Source: DASVXQ01 sp046727955
GTDB lineage: Bacteria; Actinomycetota; CALGFH01
Direction: 5' to 3'
NCBI GenBank assembly: GCA_046727955.1
Contig: JBKPDO010000007.1
Span: 1 to 58,168 of the forward strand
Length of the DNA: 58,168 nucleotides
In this document: in pieces, positions 16,575 through 26,262 of the stretch
Position numbering within the stretch: the stretch's first letter is position 1
Layout: the number at the start of each line of letters is the position of its first letter
Translations under genes and position numbers: made by a program
The notes under the pieces: model-generated
Told to the model about the DNA's origin: nothing
The model's database searches: none
The model's input: only the letters and a program-made list of their open reading frames with translations

Positions 16575-18074
16575 TTGACTGAGCGCGACGCTAAAGGCGT
16601 TCGATCGCGTCGGCCCTTTCGCCGCCGTCGCGATCCTCAGAATGTCGTTCTCGTTTCCAAGGACTTGACGCTCGCCTCGCTGCTCGAGGCGATAATCGCG
16701 AGGCCAAGAGCGCTGAAGATCGTCAGCTCCAGCAGCGAATTTCCGGATCCTGAGGCATTCCCAGCGGATACGGTCGTGCTGGACCTGCCCTACAGGGTCC
16801 GATGGGCCGCCTGCCAGCAGATCCGCGAGCGCTATTCGGGCCGTCTGATCGTGACGGTGTCGAGCGAGCGGGAGACCGAGGCCTGGCCCCCCGACCCTGC
16901 GTGCTGGTTCCTGGTGCGGCCCTTCGGGGCGGAGGACGCCCTGCGGGCGCTGCAGGCGCCGGTGCCACCAGGACCTGGGGCGCGGGCGCCCCTGGTCATA
17001 CGCCGTCGCACCGCTGATCGGGAAGCGTTGCCACGCGGAGCCGCCGCCCAGGCAGGCGCAGCGGCGGGTGCCTCGATGGCGGCGCAGGAGCCGGCCCCGC
17101 GGCTCTCCACCGAGGAGTCGCTGTGGGACGTGGACACCAGCAGCACCCCCCCACTCTCACCGCCCTCGGTGCTGGATCCACCGCGGGTGGAGGAACGGCC
17201 GCCGATGGTCGCGCCACTGGCGATCGAGCCGCCGGCGGTGCTCCCGGTCACCAGAAAGCCCGAGGTGGTGACCCCTCCCGCGGCCAGGTGGCCGCGACCG
17301 GTCGAGGAGCTGCCCCCAGTGGCCGGAGCGCCCCCGGTGGCTGAGGCGCCTCCAGTGGCCCCCGTCGGCAGTGAGCCTGAACCTGTGGCCGAGGCCGGGC
17401 CGCTGGTCGAGCCGACGGAGGTCAGCCCCGGCACTGCTGCGCCCGCCGACACCGTCGAGCCCGAGGAGGTTGTCGAGCCGGCCGCCGTGGTCGAGCCCGA
17501 GCCTGTCGAGCCCGAGCCTGTCGAGCCCGAGCCTGTCGGACCTGAGCCTGTCGGACCTGAGCCTGTCGAGCCCGAGGTCGTCGAGCCCGAGGTCGTCGAG
17601 CCCGAGGTCGTCGAGCCCGAGGTCGTCGAGCCCGAGGTCGTCGAGCCGGCCGCCGCCGTGGAGTCCGAGGACGCCGCGCCATCGCCGCCGGCGATCCCCG
17701 TCCCGGTGACGCCGCGAGCGAGCCGCCCCCGCCGCTCGCGGCGGACGCTCGCGGAGGTCGTGGGCGCCTTGATCCTGGTGGTCGCCGCCGGCTTCGGTGG
17801 TATCGCCATCGGGCGGTCCAGCGTGGCACACGGCCGCGGTGACCTCAGCGGAGCGCCTCCACCAGCGGCATCCAGCGCGACCGCGCCGTCCTCCACCAAC
17901 CCATCCACCATCCGCGGGCAGATCCTGGCGTCCGTCGCCCCGTGCCTGTCCGCTCTCGACAATTCCGACGCGGCCATCTCCTACCTGGTCGGAAACATCC
18001 GCGACGACCGGCTCTCCAAGTCCATCCAGCAGTACCAGGTGGACCGTCAGGCCTGCCGCGAACGAGTGAGGTGA
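16575..18074 (+). CDS. Membrane protein with degenerate receiver-like N-domain, Pro/Glu/Val repeat stalk and small extracytoplasmic domain
   Basis: A 499-residue protein that I cannot assign to a known family. Residues ~22-130 follow the alternating pattern of a response-regulator receiver: VVLVSKDL, then VVLDLP at the phospho-Asp strand, LIVTVSSE, and FLVRPFGAEDALRAL where a Lys-Pro is expected. The acidic pair after strand 1 is missing. A long Pro-rich region contains ten five-residue VEPEP/VGPEP/VEPEV repeats. One membrane helix follows (GALILVVAAGFGGIAIG), then ~87 outside residues with two Cys. The start is TTG 16575 after a GGGGGG run; a later start is possible. Confidence 0.72.
   Translation: MTERDAKGVRSRRPFRRRRDPQNVVLVSKDLTLASLLEAIIARPRALKIVSSSSEFPDPEAFPADTVVLDLPYRVRWAACQQIRERYSGRLIVTVSSERETEAWPPDPACWFLVRPFGAEDALRALQAPVPPGPGARAPLVIRRRTADREALPRGAAAQAGAAAGASMAAQEPAPRLSTEESLWDVDTSSTPPLSPPSVLDPPRVEERPPMVAPLAIEPPAVLPVTRKPEVVTPPAARWPRPVEELPPVAGAPPVAEAPPVAPVGSEPEPVAEAGPLVEPTEVSPGTAAPADTVEPEEVVEPAAVVEPEPVEPEPVEPEPVGPEPVGPEPVEPEVVEPEVVEPEVVEPEVVEPEVVEPAAAVESEDAAPSPPAIPVPVTPRASRPRRSRRTLAEVVGALILVVAAGFGGIAIGRSSVAHGRGDLSGAPPPAASSATAPSSTNPSTIRGQILASVAPCLSALDNSDAAISYLVGNIRDDRLSKSIQQYQVDRQACRERVR
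17490..17639 (+). repeat. 15-bp tandem repeat encoding VEPEP/VGPEP/VEPEV
   Basis: Ten consecutive 15-bp units such as gtcgagcccgagcct: three VEPEP, two VGPEP and five VEPEV units. The last five are nearly identical in DNA, which suggests recent expansion by slippage. Confidence 0.9.
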
Positions 18075-18078
18075 GCAC

Positions 18079-18252
18079 ATGCGAGCCACCATGCGTGGCG
18101 CCGTTCTCGTCACCGCCGCTCTGGTGATCTGCCTGACCGTCGCTCCCGCAATGGCCGCAGCTGCTGGTCCTGGGCGGCGCTGGCCTCTGTGGCGCGCGGA
18201 AGCTCCGCCACGCCCTAGAGCGCGGTCGCCGTTAGGGCCGTCGAGGCGGTAG
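18079..18252 (+). CDS. Small secreted basic peptide (57 aa)
   Basis: ATG 18079 is preceded at six bases by GAGGTGA and lies 4 nt after the stop of the membrane-protein gene. It encodes a clear Sec signal peptide (MRGAVLVTAALVICLTVAP, then AMA-AAA as cleavage site) and a short mature part of ~28 residues rich in Arg and Pro (GRRWPLWRAEAPPRPRARSP). I do not recognise it. The tight spacing suggests an operon with the upstream membrane protein. It could also be a truncated secreted protein. Confidence 0.5.
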   Translation: MRATMRGAVLVTAALVICLTVAPAMAAAAGPGRRWPLWRAEAPPRPRARSPLGPSRR

Positions 18253-18272
18253 GAGCTTCGAGGCCGGCCGCG

Positions 18273-20639
<2,367 letters not shown>

Positions 20640-20651
20640 TTGTTCTCCAGA

Positions 20652-20685
20652 TCAGGTTGGGGTGCGTTTCAGGTTGAAGTGCGTT
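20652..20685. promoter_or_regulatory. 17-bp tandem direct repeat in the lon upstream region
   Basis: tcaggttggggtgcgtt (20652-20668) and tcaggttgaagtgcgtt (20669-20685) match at 15 of 17 positions and lie 13-46 bp before the lon ATG. Head-to-tail repeats at this place fit a regulator-binding site. They do not match the CTTGAGT/ACTCAAG HAIR element of HspR. Confidence 0.45.
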
Positions 20686-20764
20686 TCCTCTGACAACGCC
20701 CAGCCGCCTGGAGCAATTCCTTGCCTCGGGAGAAGGTTGAGGTCACCGACCTTCGCCAGGTGGA

Positions 20765-21529
20765 CTACCAGTCCTCGAGGCCCTGCAACCGATCCGTCAT
20801 CTGGTAGAGGGTGGGCTGGTCGACGCCGCCGATGAGGCAGTACACGATGCCGTGCGCGTGCCACCAGATGCTGCCGGTCTGGTCCCAGCGGGCCGCCTCG
20901 AGCTGACCCTCCCGCGCCGCGTCGCTTGGCCCCGCTACCGGCGGCAGGCTGCCCTTCCAGCGCATAAGCGTGACGCGCCGGCCAGCGCGGTCGCGGTACT
21001 CGGTCACAGCGGCGAGGTGGCCGGCGAGCATGCGCGAGCCGGTGGCCCGCACATGGAAGCCGAGTGAGCCGAGGTCAGGCGTCTGGGCGGCGGGCCCGAG
21101 CACCGCCGTCAGGCGCTTCTGGGTGGAAGTGTCCCAGCGCAGCATCAGCGGCCCGCCGCGGTAGGCACGCCAGGCGGCCTCCAGTGCGCTCGACTGCCGC
21201 GGCACCGGCACTACCAGGACGACCGCGGCCAGCAGCGCGCCGGCGAGCCCCGCGGCGGCCCCCAGAGCGAGCCAGTGCCGGCGCCGGCCGCGCCGGGCCG
21301 CGCCACCGACGGCCTCACGGCGCAGCGCGGCCATGATCTGGCTGCGGACCTCCGGGGGGGTGGGCACCGCTGAGGACCGGACCAGGGCGGTGAGCTGGCG
21401 GTCGAGGAGGGCGCTGGAGGCGCAGTCGCTGCAATGGGCGATGTGCTGGCGCGCCGCGGCCGCCTCGTGGAGGTCGAGCTCCCCGAGGCTGAAGGCGGTC
21501 AGCCGCTCCCGGAACTGCTCACAGGTCAT
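20765..21529 (-). CDS. Anti-sigma factor with zf-HC2 domain
   Basis: A 254-residue protein. The N-terminal ~60 residues form a zinc-containing anti-sigma domain with the HxxxCxxC motif (His29, Cys33, Cys36; QHIAHCSDCASS) and Cys3. One membrane helix follows at ~85-110, then a ~145-residue extracytoplasmic domain rich in Trp and Arg. It should hold the ECF sigma factor encoded just upstream at the membrane until a signal releases it. Its start overlaps the sigma gene end by 11 bp. The outer domain is not a recognised sensor. Confidence 0.9.
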   Translation of the reverse strand: MTCEQFRERLTAFSLGELDLHEAAAARQHIAHCSDCASSALLDRQLTALVRSSAVPTPPEVRSQIMAALRREAVGGAARRGRRRHWLALGAAAGLAGALLAAVVLVVPVPRQSSALEAAWRAYRGGPLMLRWDTSTQKRLTAVLGPAAQTPDLGSLGFHVRATGSRMLAGHLAAVTEYRDRAGRRVTLMRWKGSLPPVAGPSDAAREGQLEAARWDQTGSIWWHAHGIVYCLIGGVDQPTLYQMTDRLQGLEDW

Positions 21530-22055
21530 CTGCCTGCACCCTTCCCAGCTCCGGCAGCAGCATCGCCTCGAGCCGGCGGCGGGCGCGGTGGAGGCGCGAC
21601 AGGATGGTGCCCCGCGGCACGCTCATGACCTCGGCCGCCGCGGCGCAGGAGAGGCCGTGGATGTCGACCAGCGTGACGGCGGTGCGGAACTCCTCCGGAA
21701 GGCGGGCGATGGCCCGGCGCACGCTCTCGCGGTCGAGCTCCCGGACGGCCTGCTCCTCCGGGCCTGGCTCAAAGCTGGCCGGCTCGGTGGGCGACTCCTC
21801 GTCCGAGTCGAGCCGGACCAGGGACATGCGCCGCTCCTTGCGGTACTGCGTGCAGAACAGGTTGTACTGGATGCGGAGCAGCCAGGCCTTGCAATTGGTG
21901 CCTGCCCGAAAGGTCGAGAACGAGCACAGGGCCCGCAGCATCGTCTCCTGGGTCAGGTCCTGGGCGGCGGCTCGCTCGCCCGTGAGCCGCAGCGCGGCGT
22001 CGTACAGCGTATCCATGTGCGGTACGGCGGTCGCCTCGAACCCGGCCAGCTCCAC
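21519..22055 (-). CDS. ECF RNA polymerase sigma factor
   Basis: A 178-residue group 4 sigma factor. Region 2 is seen in DAALRLTGERAAAQDLTQETMLRAL and WLLRIQYNLFCTQYRK; region 4 in LPEEFRTAVTLVDIHGLSCAAAAEVM followed by RGTILSRLHRARRRLE. An acidic linker separates the two. The GTG start at 22055 follows GGAGGGAG. It is coupled with the anti-sigma gene by overlap. A possible autoregulated promoter (GGAATC, 17 bp, GTTCC) lies 50-80 bp upstream. Confidence 0.94.
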   Translation of the reverse strand: MELAGFEATAVPHMDTLYDAALRLTGERAAAQDLTQETMLRALCSFSTFRAGTNCKAWLLRIQYNLFCTQYRKERRMSLVRLDSDEESPTEPASFEPGPEEQAVRELDRESVRRAIARLPEEFRTAVTLVDIHGLSCAAAAEVMSVPRGTILSRLHRARRRLEAMLLPELGRVQADDL

Positions 22056-22106
22056 TGGCGACGACTCCCTCCTGTCGGCCCGGGCGCTCCCGCCGCTCCT
22101 GCATCA

Positions 22107-22134
22107 GGAACTTCCCCGCCCCCGGACCGATTCC
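22107..22134 (-). promoter_or_regulatory. Candidate ECF-type autoregulatory promoter
   Basis: On the minus strand GGAATC (22134-22129), 17 bp, then GTTCC (22111-22107) resembles the GGAAC/N16-18/GTT pattern of many ECF promoters and lies 52 bp before the sigma start. Based on pattern only. Confidence 0.4.
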
Positions 22135-22139
22135 CGGAT

Positions 22140-22294
22140 GACTGCGGGAGGCTCACGCCCCCCGCACACCCCAAAGCGCGGTGAGGCTTCGCCTCGATTA
22201 TCGATTCAACTTGCGACGACTGCAGGGGCTCACGCCCCCGCATGCCCCCGGGCGCGGTGAGGCTTCGCCTCGATTCAGTCATTCAGCTTGCGAC
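22140..22294. repeat. 77-bp tandem duplication with hairpins at the 3' end of the DEAD-box gene
   Basis: Two head-to-tail copies, 22140-22217 and 22218-22294. Each contains ggctcacgcccc, a perfect hairpin gaggc-ttc-gcctc (22183-22195 and 22259-22271) and an attca.cttgcgac end. The second copy includes the last codons and stop of the DEAD-box gene. The hairpins could serve as terminators between the helicase and sigma-factor genes. Confidence 0.75.
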
Positions 22295-23728
22295 GGCGGG
22301 AGACGCCGCGGGTGTCTCCCGCCGTGGTCCCGCGAGACGGCGGCGGCGACGGCGGCGGGAGCCGGAGCGGCGCTTGGACGGCGGCGCGCCCGCGGTGCCG
22401 GTCTCGTCGGCGGGGGGCCTGGCCGCGGCGGCCTGCTGGGCCCTGGCCGCGGCGCGGCTGGTGGCCGCCTCCTCGACGGTGGGCAGGTCGAACAGGTCGA
22501 CCAGCAGCTGGCTGGTCGAGTAGACCTCGTGCACTGGCTCGTCGCGCAGGCCGAGGTGGTCGCGGATCGCCTCAGCGGTGGCCGCCTCGTTCCAGGCTAC
22601 GAAGGTGATCGCCACACCGGCTGCCCCGGCCCGGCCGGTGCGACCGATGCGGTGCACGTAGGCGCGCTCGTCCTCGGGCGTGTCGTAGTTGATGACGTGC
22701 GACAGCCCGGCGATGTCCAGGCCGCGGGCGGCCACGTCGGTGCAGACCAGCACGTCCAGCTTGCCCTTGCGGAACGAGCGCATGACCCGCTCGCGCACCG
22801 GCTGGGGGAGGTCGCCGTGCAGCGCGCCAGCTCTGTAGCCCCGCTCCACCAGGCCCTGGATGGTCCGCTCGACCCCTCGCTTGGTGCGCCGGAACACCGC
22901 CACGCGGTCGCGGTCCGGCGCGTCGAGCAGGCGGCACAGCACCTCGAAGCGGTTCAGCGGGTGGACCTGGAGGAAGTACTGCTTGGTGGCGGGCACGGTG
23001 CGCCGGTCGCCCTCCGGCTCGGCGTGCACGAAGGTGGGCTGTTTGGAGTAGCGGCGCGCGAGCGCCACCACCTCCTTTGGCATGGTGGCCGAGAACAGCA
23101 TGGTCTGCCGGTGCTCCGGGGTTGCCCGGATGATCGCCTCCACGTCCGGCAGGAAGCCGAGGTCGAGCATCTCGTCGGCCTCGTCGAGCACGAGGATGCG
23201 CAGCGAGCGCAGCTCGAGGCTGCCCTGCCGCAGGTGGTCGAGGAGCCGGCCGGGGGTCCCGACGACCACGGCCGCGCCCTCGTTCAGGTCGACGATCTGC
23301 GGGCCCATCGGGCGGCCGCCGACAATCGCCGCCACACGGACGCCGGCGTCGTGGCCGGCCTTCTCGACGTCGGCCGCCACCTGCAGGCACAGCTCACGGG
23401 TTGGGACGACGACCAGGGCCTGGACCACTGGCTCGCGGGGATCGACCTCCTGAACGATCGGGATCCCGAACGCGAGCGTCTTGCCGGTGCCGGTGCGCGC
23501 CTGGCCGATGAGATCGACGCCGGCCAGGGCGAGCGGCAGGCAGAGGGTCTGGATGGGGAATGGGTGCTCGATCCCGATGCGGGCGAGCGAGGTGAGAGTG
23601 GACGGAGTGGCGCCGAGATCGGCGAAGCTACGTTCGACGGTTGCTGACTGACTCAGGCTGAAGCCTCCAGGAAGTTCGCGGACATTTGCGGAACCGGCTC
23701 CTATTGGGGAGCTTGCCTTCCGCACCAT
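22283..23728 (-). CDS. DEAD-box ATP-dependent RNA helicase
   Basis: A 481-residue helicase with the full motif set: Q motif (FADLGATPSTLTSLARIGIE...PFPIQ), motif I ARTGTGKT, Ia VVPTREL, II VLDEADEML, III FSATMPKEV, motif V TDVAARGLDI and VI HRIGRTGRAG. The C-terminal tail is Arg/Ala-rich and basic (SKRRSGSRRRRRRR), typical of RNA-binding extensions. The ATG at 23728 has a weak ribosome site; homologues often start later, near FADLG, so the first ~30 residues are uncertain. It follows the rhodanese gene by 17 bp and probably shares its transcript. Role: RNA remodelling, ribosome assembly or decay. Confidence 0.94.
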   Translation of the reverse strand: MVRKASSPIGAGSANVRELPGGFSLSQSATVERSFADLGATPSTLTSLARIGIEHPFPIQTLCLPLALAGVDLIGQARTGTGKTLAFGIPIVQEVDPREPVVQALVVVPTRELCLQVAADVEKAGHDAGVRVAAIVGGRPMGPQIVDLNEGAAVVVGTPGRLLDHLRQGSLELRSLRILVLDEADEMLDLGFLPDVEAIIRATPEHRQTMLFSATMPKEVVALARRYSKQPTFVHAEPEGDRRTVPATKQYFLQVHPLNRFEVLCRLLDAPDRDRVAVFRRTKRGVERTIQGLVERGYRAGALHGDLPQPVRERVMRSFRKGKLDVLVCTDVAARGLDIAGLSHVINYDTPEDERAYVHRIGRTGRAGAAGVAITFVAWNEAATAEAIRDHLGLRDEPVHEVYSTSQLLVDLFDLPTVEEAATSRAAARAQQAAAARPPADETGTAGAPPSKRRSGSRRRRRRRLAGPRRETPAASPAVAS

Positions 23729-23745
23729 CCCAGTGTAGCGGGACC

Positions 23746-24090
23746 TTAGTATCGTGGGACCTGCGGGTCCACCACCAGGCTCCAGTCGTCGATGCCCCCG
23801 GCGAGACTGCGGGCGCGCTCCCAGCCGTTCGCCCTGAGCCACACGGCGGCCTGCGCGCTGCGCATACCGGTGTGGCAGTAGAGGACCACGTCCGCCTCCC
23901 TGGGTATCTCGGCCGCGCGCTCGACGAGCTCGGCCAGCTCGACGTGGATGGACGGCTCGATGCAGGCCATCGCCCGCTCCATGCGGGTGCGCACGTCGAC
24001 GAGCAGGGGCGCGTCGGGTCCCGCCAGCTCGCCCGCCAGGTCCGCGGCGGTCACCTCTTCGAGCAGCGGGTGGCCGCGTCGGAACGTCAC
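23746..24090 (-). CDS. Rhodanese-like domain protein
   Basis: A 114-residue single rhodanese domain. LLVDVRTRMERAMACIEPSIHVELAEL and the active-site loop YCHTGMRSAQAAVWL (Cys-His-Thr-Gly-Met-Arg) are diagnostic, as is the end GWERARSLAGGIDDW. It may transfer sulfane sulfur or act as a persulfide carrier. GTG 24090 is preferred: it starts just before the domain and has AGGGGGA upstream; the frame is open to 24138. It leads a likely two-gene operon with the helicase. The conserved Cys is present, so it should be active. Confidence 0.87.
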   Translation of the reverse strand: MTFRRGHPLLEEVTAADLAGELAGPDAPLLVDVRTRMERAMACIEPSIHVELAELVERAAEIPREADVVLYCHTGMRSAQAAVWLRANGWERARSLAGGIDDWSLVVDPQVPRY

Positions 24091-24207
24091 CTGAAAGATC
24101 CCCCTTCGCCGCTGGCTGCCGCCGCTAGCCGCCGCCAATCGTACCCCGCTGGCTACGGTAGGCTTGGCCCGGTTATAAGCGCCGGAGTGGCTACATCACG
24201 ACGGCGT

Positions 24208-24334
24208 TGGCACAGGCGCTCTTGGGGGGCCGCCGGAAGGGTCCGGGGAACCCCGAGGGCCGGAAGGGTCCGGGGAACCCCGAGGGGGTGCCCCGGTGGG
24301 TCGGGTCCCGGTGGGAAGGGAGAGCGAGCTCCCA
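24208..24334. repeat. Modular dispersed GC-rich repeat, intergenic copy
   Basis: A 25-bp head (24208-24232), identical to 58026-58050, is followed by two 27-bp units (24233-24259, 24260-24286) and a tail. The stretch 24233-24315 matches 33645-33727 at 79 of 83 bases. It ends with a gggag/ctccc hairpin around agcgagctccc, a motif also found in the window-end copies. It lies between the divergent rhodanese and SnoaL-like genes. Confidence 0.85.
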
Positions 24335-24411
24335 CCACATGGATGGAGCGCTGTGGGCTGGTGGGTCAAGCCAATTCCATAGAACAGGTCTGTCGCAAAG
24401 GGAGGTTGTAG

Positions 24412-24753
24412 GTGGCCAGTCCGGCCGAGGTCTTCCAGGCGCTGCGCGAGGCCCATGCCAAGGCCGACGCCGACGCCGCCGCCACGCTGTACGCACCCGA
24501 CGCGGTGTACTTCGAGCCGGACGACGTGGCTCACCGCGGCCGTGACGACATCCGCAACTACCTTGCCGCCTACTTCGCCAGGCGCGGGCCGGTCGAGGTC
24601 ACGGTCAAGCGCGAGGTGACCGCCGATTCCTCCGTGCTCGCCGAGTGGACCAGCTCCTACACCGAAGGCGGCCGGCGCTGGTCCGGCACCCCTGGCGTCT
24701 CGGTGATCGAGCTGGGGCGCGACGGCATCGCCTACCATCGCGACTACCAGTAG
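24412..24753 (+). CDS. SnoaL-like / NTF2-fold protein
   Basis: A 113-residue NTF2-like (cone-fold) protein: an N-terminal helix pair AEVFQALREAHAKADADAAATLYAPDA, then YFEPDDVAHRGRDDIRNYLAAYF and four strands ending GVSVIELGRDGIAYHRDYQ. This resembles the SnoaL_2/DUF4440 group that includes ketosteroid isomerase-like enzymes and many of unknown function. GTG 24412 has GGGAGG six bases upstream. The dispersed repeat lies directly in its upstream region and may affect its expression. Function not deduced. Confidence 0.85.
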   Translation: MASPAEVFQALREAHAKADADAAATLYAPDAVYFEPDDVAHRGRDDIRNYLAAYFARRGPVEVTVKREVTADSSVLAEWTSSYTEGGRRWSGTPGVSVIELGRDGIAYHRDYQ

Positions 24754-24772
24754 GGCGGCGCGGCCGGCGGGC

Positions 24773-25003
24773 TCAGCGCGAGGTGAAGCCAACGCGCTTG
24801 CTGGCGTTCTCCTCGCCGATCTCGACATAGGCCAGCTTGTCGACCGGGATGCCGATCCGGCGGCCGGTGGTGTCGACCAGCCAGAGGACGCGCGTCTGGT
24901 CGTTCAGGGCGTCCTCGACCGCCTTGGCGACCTCGTCCGGCGACTGGTCGGTCTCGATCTCGAGCTGCTTGGGGCTGTAGATGACGCCCAGCTTGACCTC
25001 CAT
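24773..25003 (-). CDS. DUF3107 family protein
   Basis: A 76-residue protein matching the actinobacterial DUF3107 family: it begins MEVKLGVIYSPKQLEIETDQS and has VLWLVDTTGRRIGIPVDKLAYVEIG and a conserved end (KRVGF). The function is unknown; the family is mainly restricted to Actinomycetota and supports that assignment. Soluble, mixed alpha/beta. Single gene, convergent with the SnoaL-like gene (19 bp between stops). Confidence 0.9.
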   Translation of the reverse strand: MEVKLGVIYSPKQLEIETDQSPDEVAKAVEDALNDQTRVLWLVDTTGRRIGIPVDKLAYVEIGEENASKRVGFTSR

Positions 25004-25188
25004 CGGTTTCTCGTCCTTCCACTCGAAGAGTCTGGCGTAGCTGCAGGGTGGGGCTTGCCGCGCGAGCGTAGCAGCAGCGGGCGGAACCGAACCGGCTCAG
25101 GCGGCGGTGGAAGGCGCGGGCGGGGTGTCACAGCGGCTTGGTAGGGTCCGACCCAACCGAGCGGGTCGAGTCGGGGGAGGCGAGGCCG

Positions 25189-26262
25189 GTGGGGTGGGGC
25201 GTGGGCCTGGCGGCGGTGGCGCTGCTGGGGCTTGCGGCGGGGTTCCTGCTGGCGCGCCGCGGCGGCCATCTCGGCCTGGCCGCCAACCTGCTGGACAGCC
25301 GCTTGGAGGGCATGTCCAAGGAGCTGGACCGGCGCCTGGCCGATCTCGACCGCCGCCTGTACCTCGGCCTGGACAGCGTGCAGCTGGCCCAGGCGCAGGC
25401 CGGCGACGTGGCCGCCGACGTGCGCGAGCGGGTCGCGACCGTGACCGGCATCGCGCAGCAGGTCCTCGACCATGCGCGCGACCTCGCCAAGCTCGAGGAC
25501 CTGCTGCGCCCGCCCCAGGCCCGCGGCGCCTTCGGCGAGGTGCTGCTCGAGCACCTGCTGGCGCAGGGCCTGCCGGAGGGCTGCTGGCGGACCCAGCACG
25601 CCTTCCGCTCGGGGGCGCGCGTCGACGCCGTCCTCGTCCTCGACGGCTCGCTGGTGCCGGTGGACTCCAAGTTCCCGCTAGAGGCGTTCGCCCGCATGGC
25701 GGAGGCCGGCGAGGGCGAGGCCGCCAGGGCGCTGCACCGGCGCGCCTTCGTGCGCGACGCCCGCAGGCACGTCGAGGCGATCGCCGAGAAGTACATCCGC
25801 CCGGACGAGGGCACCTTCGACTTCGCCCTCTGCTACCTGCCGTCCGAGGCGGTGCACTACGAGTTCCTGCGCGAGGACCCGCCGGGCGACTCGCCGTTCC
25901 GCCACGCGGTCGAGCGCCGCGTCTTCCCGGTGTCGCCGGCCACCTTCTACGCCTACCTGCTCTCGGTCGGGGTGGGCCTGCGCGGGCTCAGGGTCGAGGC
26001 GAACGCGCGCCGGGTGCTGGACGCGCTGGCGGCCCTGCATGGCGACCTCGAGCGGTTCCAGAGCGATTTCGAGGTGGTCGGCAGGCATCTGGGCAACGCG
26101 CGGGCGCGCTGGGAGGACGCCGCCCGCCGGCTCGACCGCCTCGGCGACCGGCTCGCCGAGGCCGCCGACAGCGCCGGCGGCGTGGCCGCCCGCGCGCCCC
26201 AGCCCCAGGAGCCGGCGCCAGAGCTCGAGCCGCGGCCGGAGGCGTTCAGGGAAACCGGCTGA
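25189..26262 (+). CDS. rmuC: RmuC-family DNA recombination protein
   Basis: A 357-residue protein with an N-terminal membrane helix (WGVGLAAVALLGLAAGFLLARR), a coiled region, and the RmuC nuclease-like domain: QARGAFGEVLLEHLLAQGLP, GSLVPVDSKFPLEAF, FVRDARRHVEAIAEKYI, FALCYLPSEAVHYEF. RmuC limits DNA inversions and is proposed to act as a nuclease at recombination structures. GTG 25189 lies just before the helix with GGGGGAGG upstream; a TTG 51 bases earlier is also in frame. Its last 17 bp overlap the end of the convergent VWA gene. Confidence 0.9.
   Translation: MGWGVGLAAVALLGLAAGFLLARRGGHLGLAANLLDSRLEGMSKELDRRLADLDRRLYLGLDSVQLAQAQAGDVAADVRERVATVTGIAQQVLDHARDLAKLEDLLRPPQARGAFGEVLLEHLLAQGLPEGCWRTQHAFRSGARVDAVLVLDGSLVPVDSKFPLEAFARMAEAGEGEAARALHRRAFVRDARRHVEAIAEKYIRPDEGTFDFALCYLPSEAVHYEFLREDPPGDSPFRHAVERRVFPVSPATFYAYLLSVGVGLRGLRVEANARRVLDALAALHGDLERFQSDFEVVGRHLGNARARWEDAARRLDRLGDRLAEAADSAGGVAARAPQPQEPAPELEPRPEAFRETG

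Noticed and set aside
17490..17639. Pro/Glu repeat as evidence for a TonB protein
   Set aside because: No TonB C-terminal domain, and the membrane helix follows rather than precedes the stalk; the organism appears Gram-positive-type.
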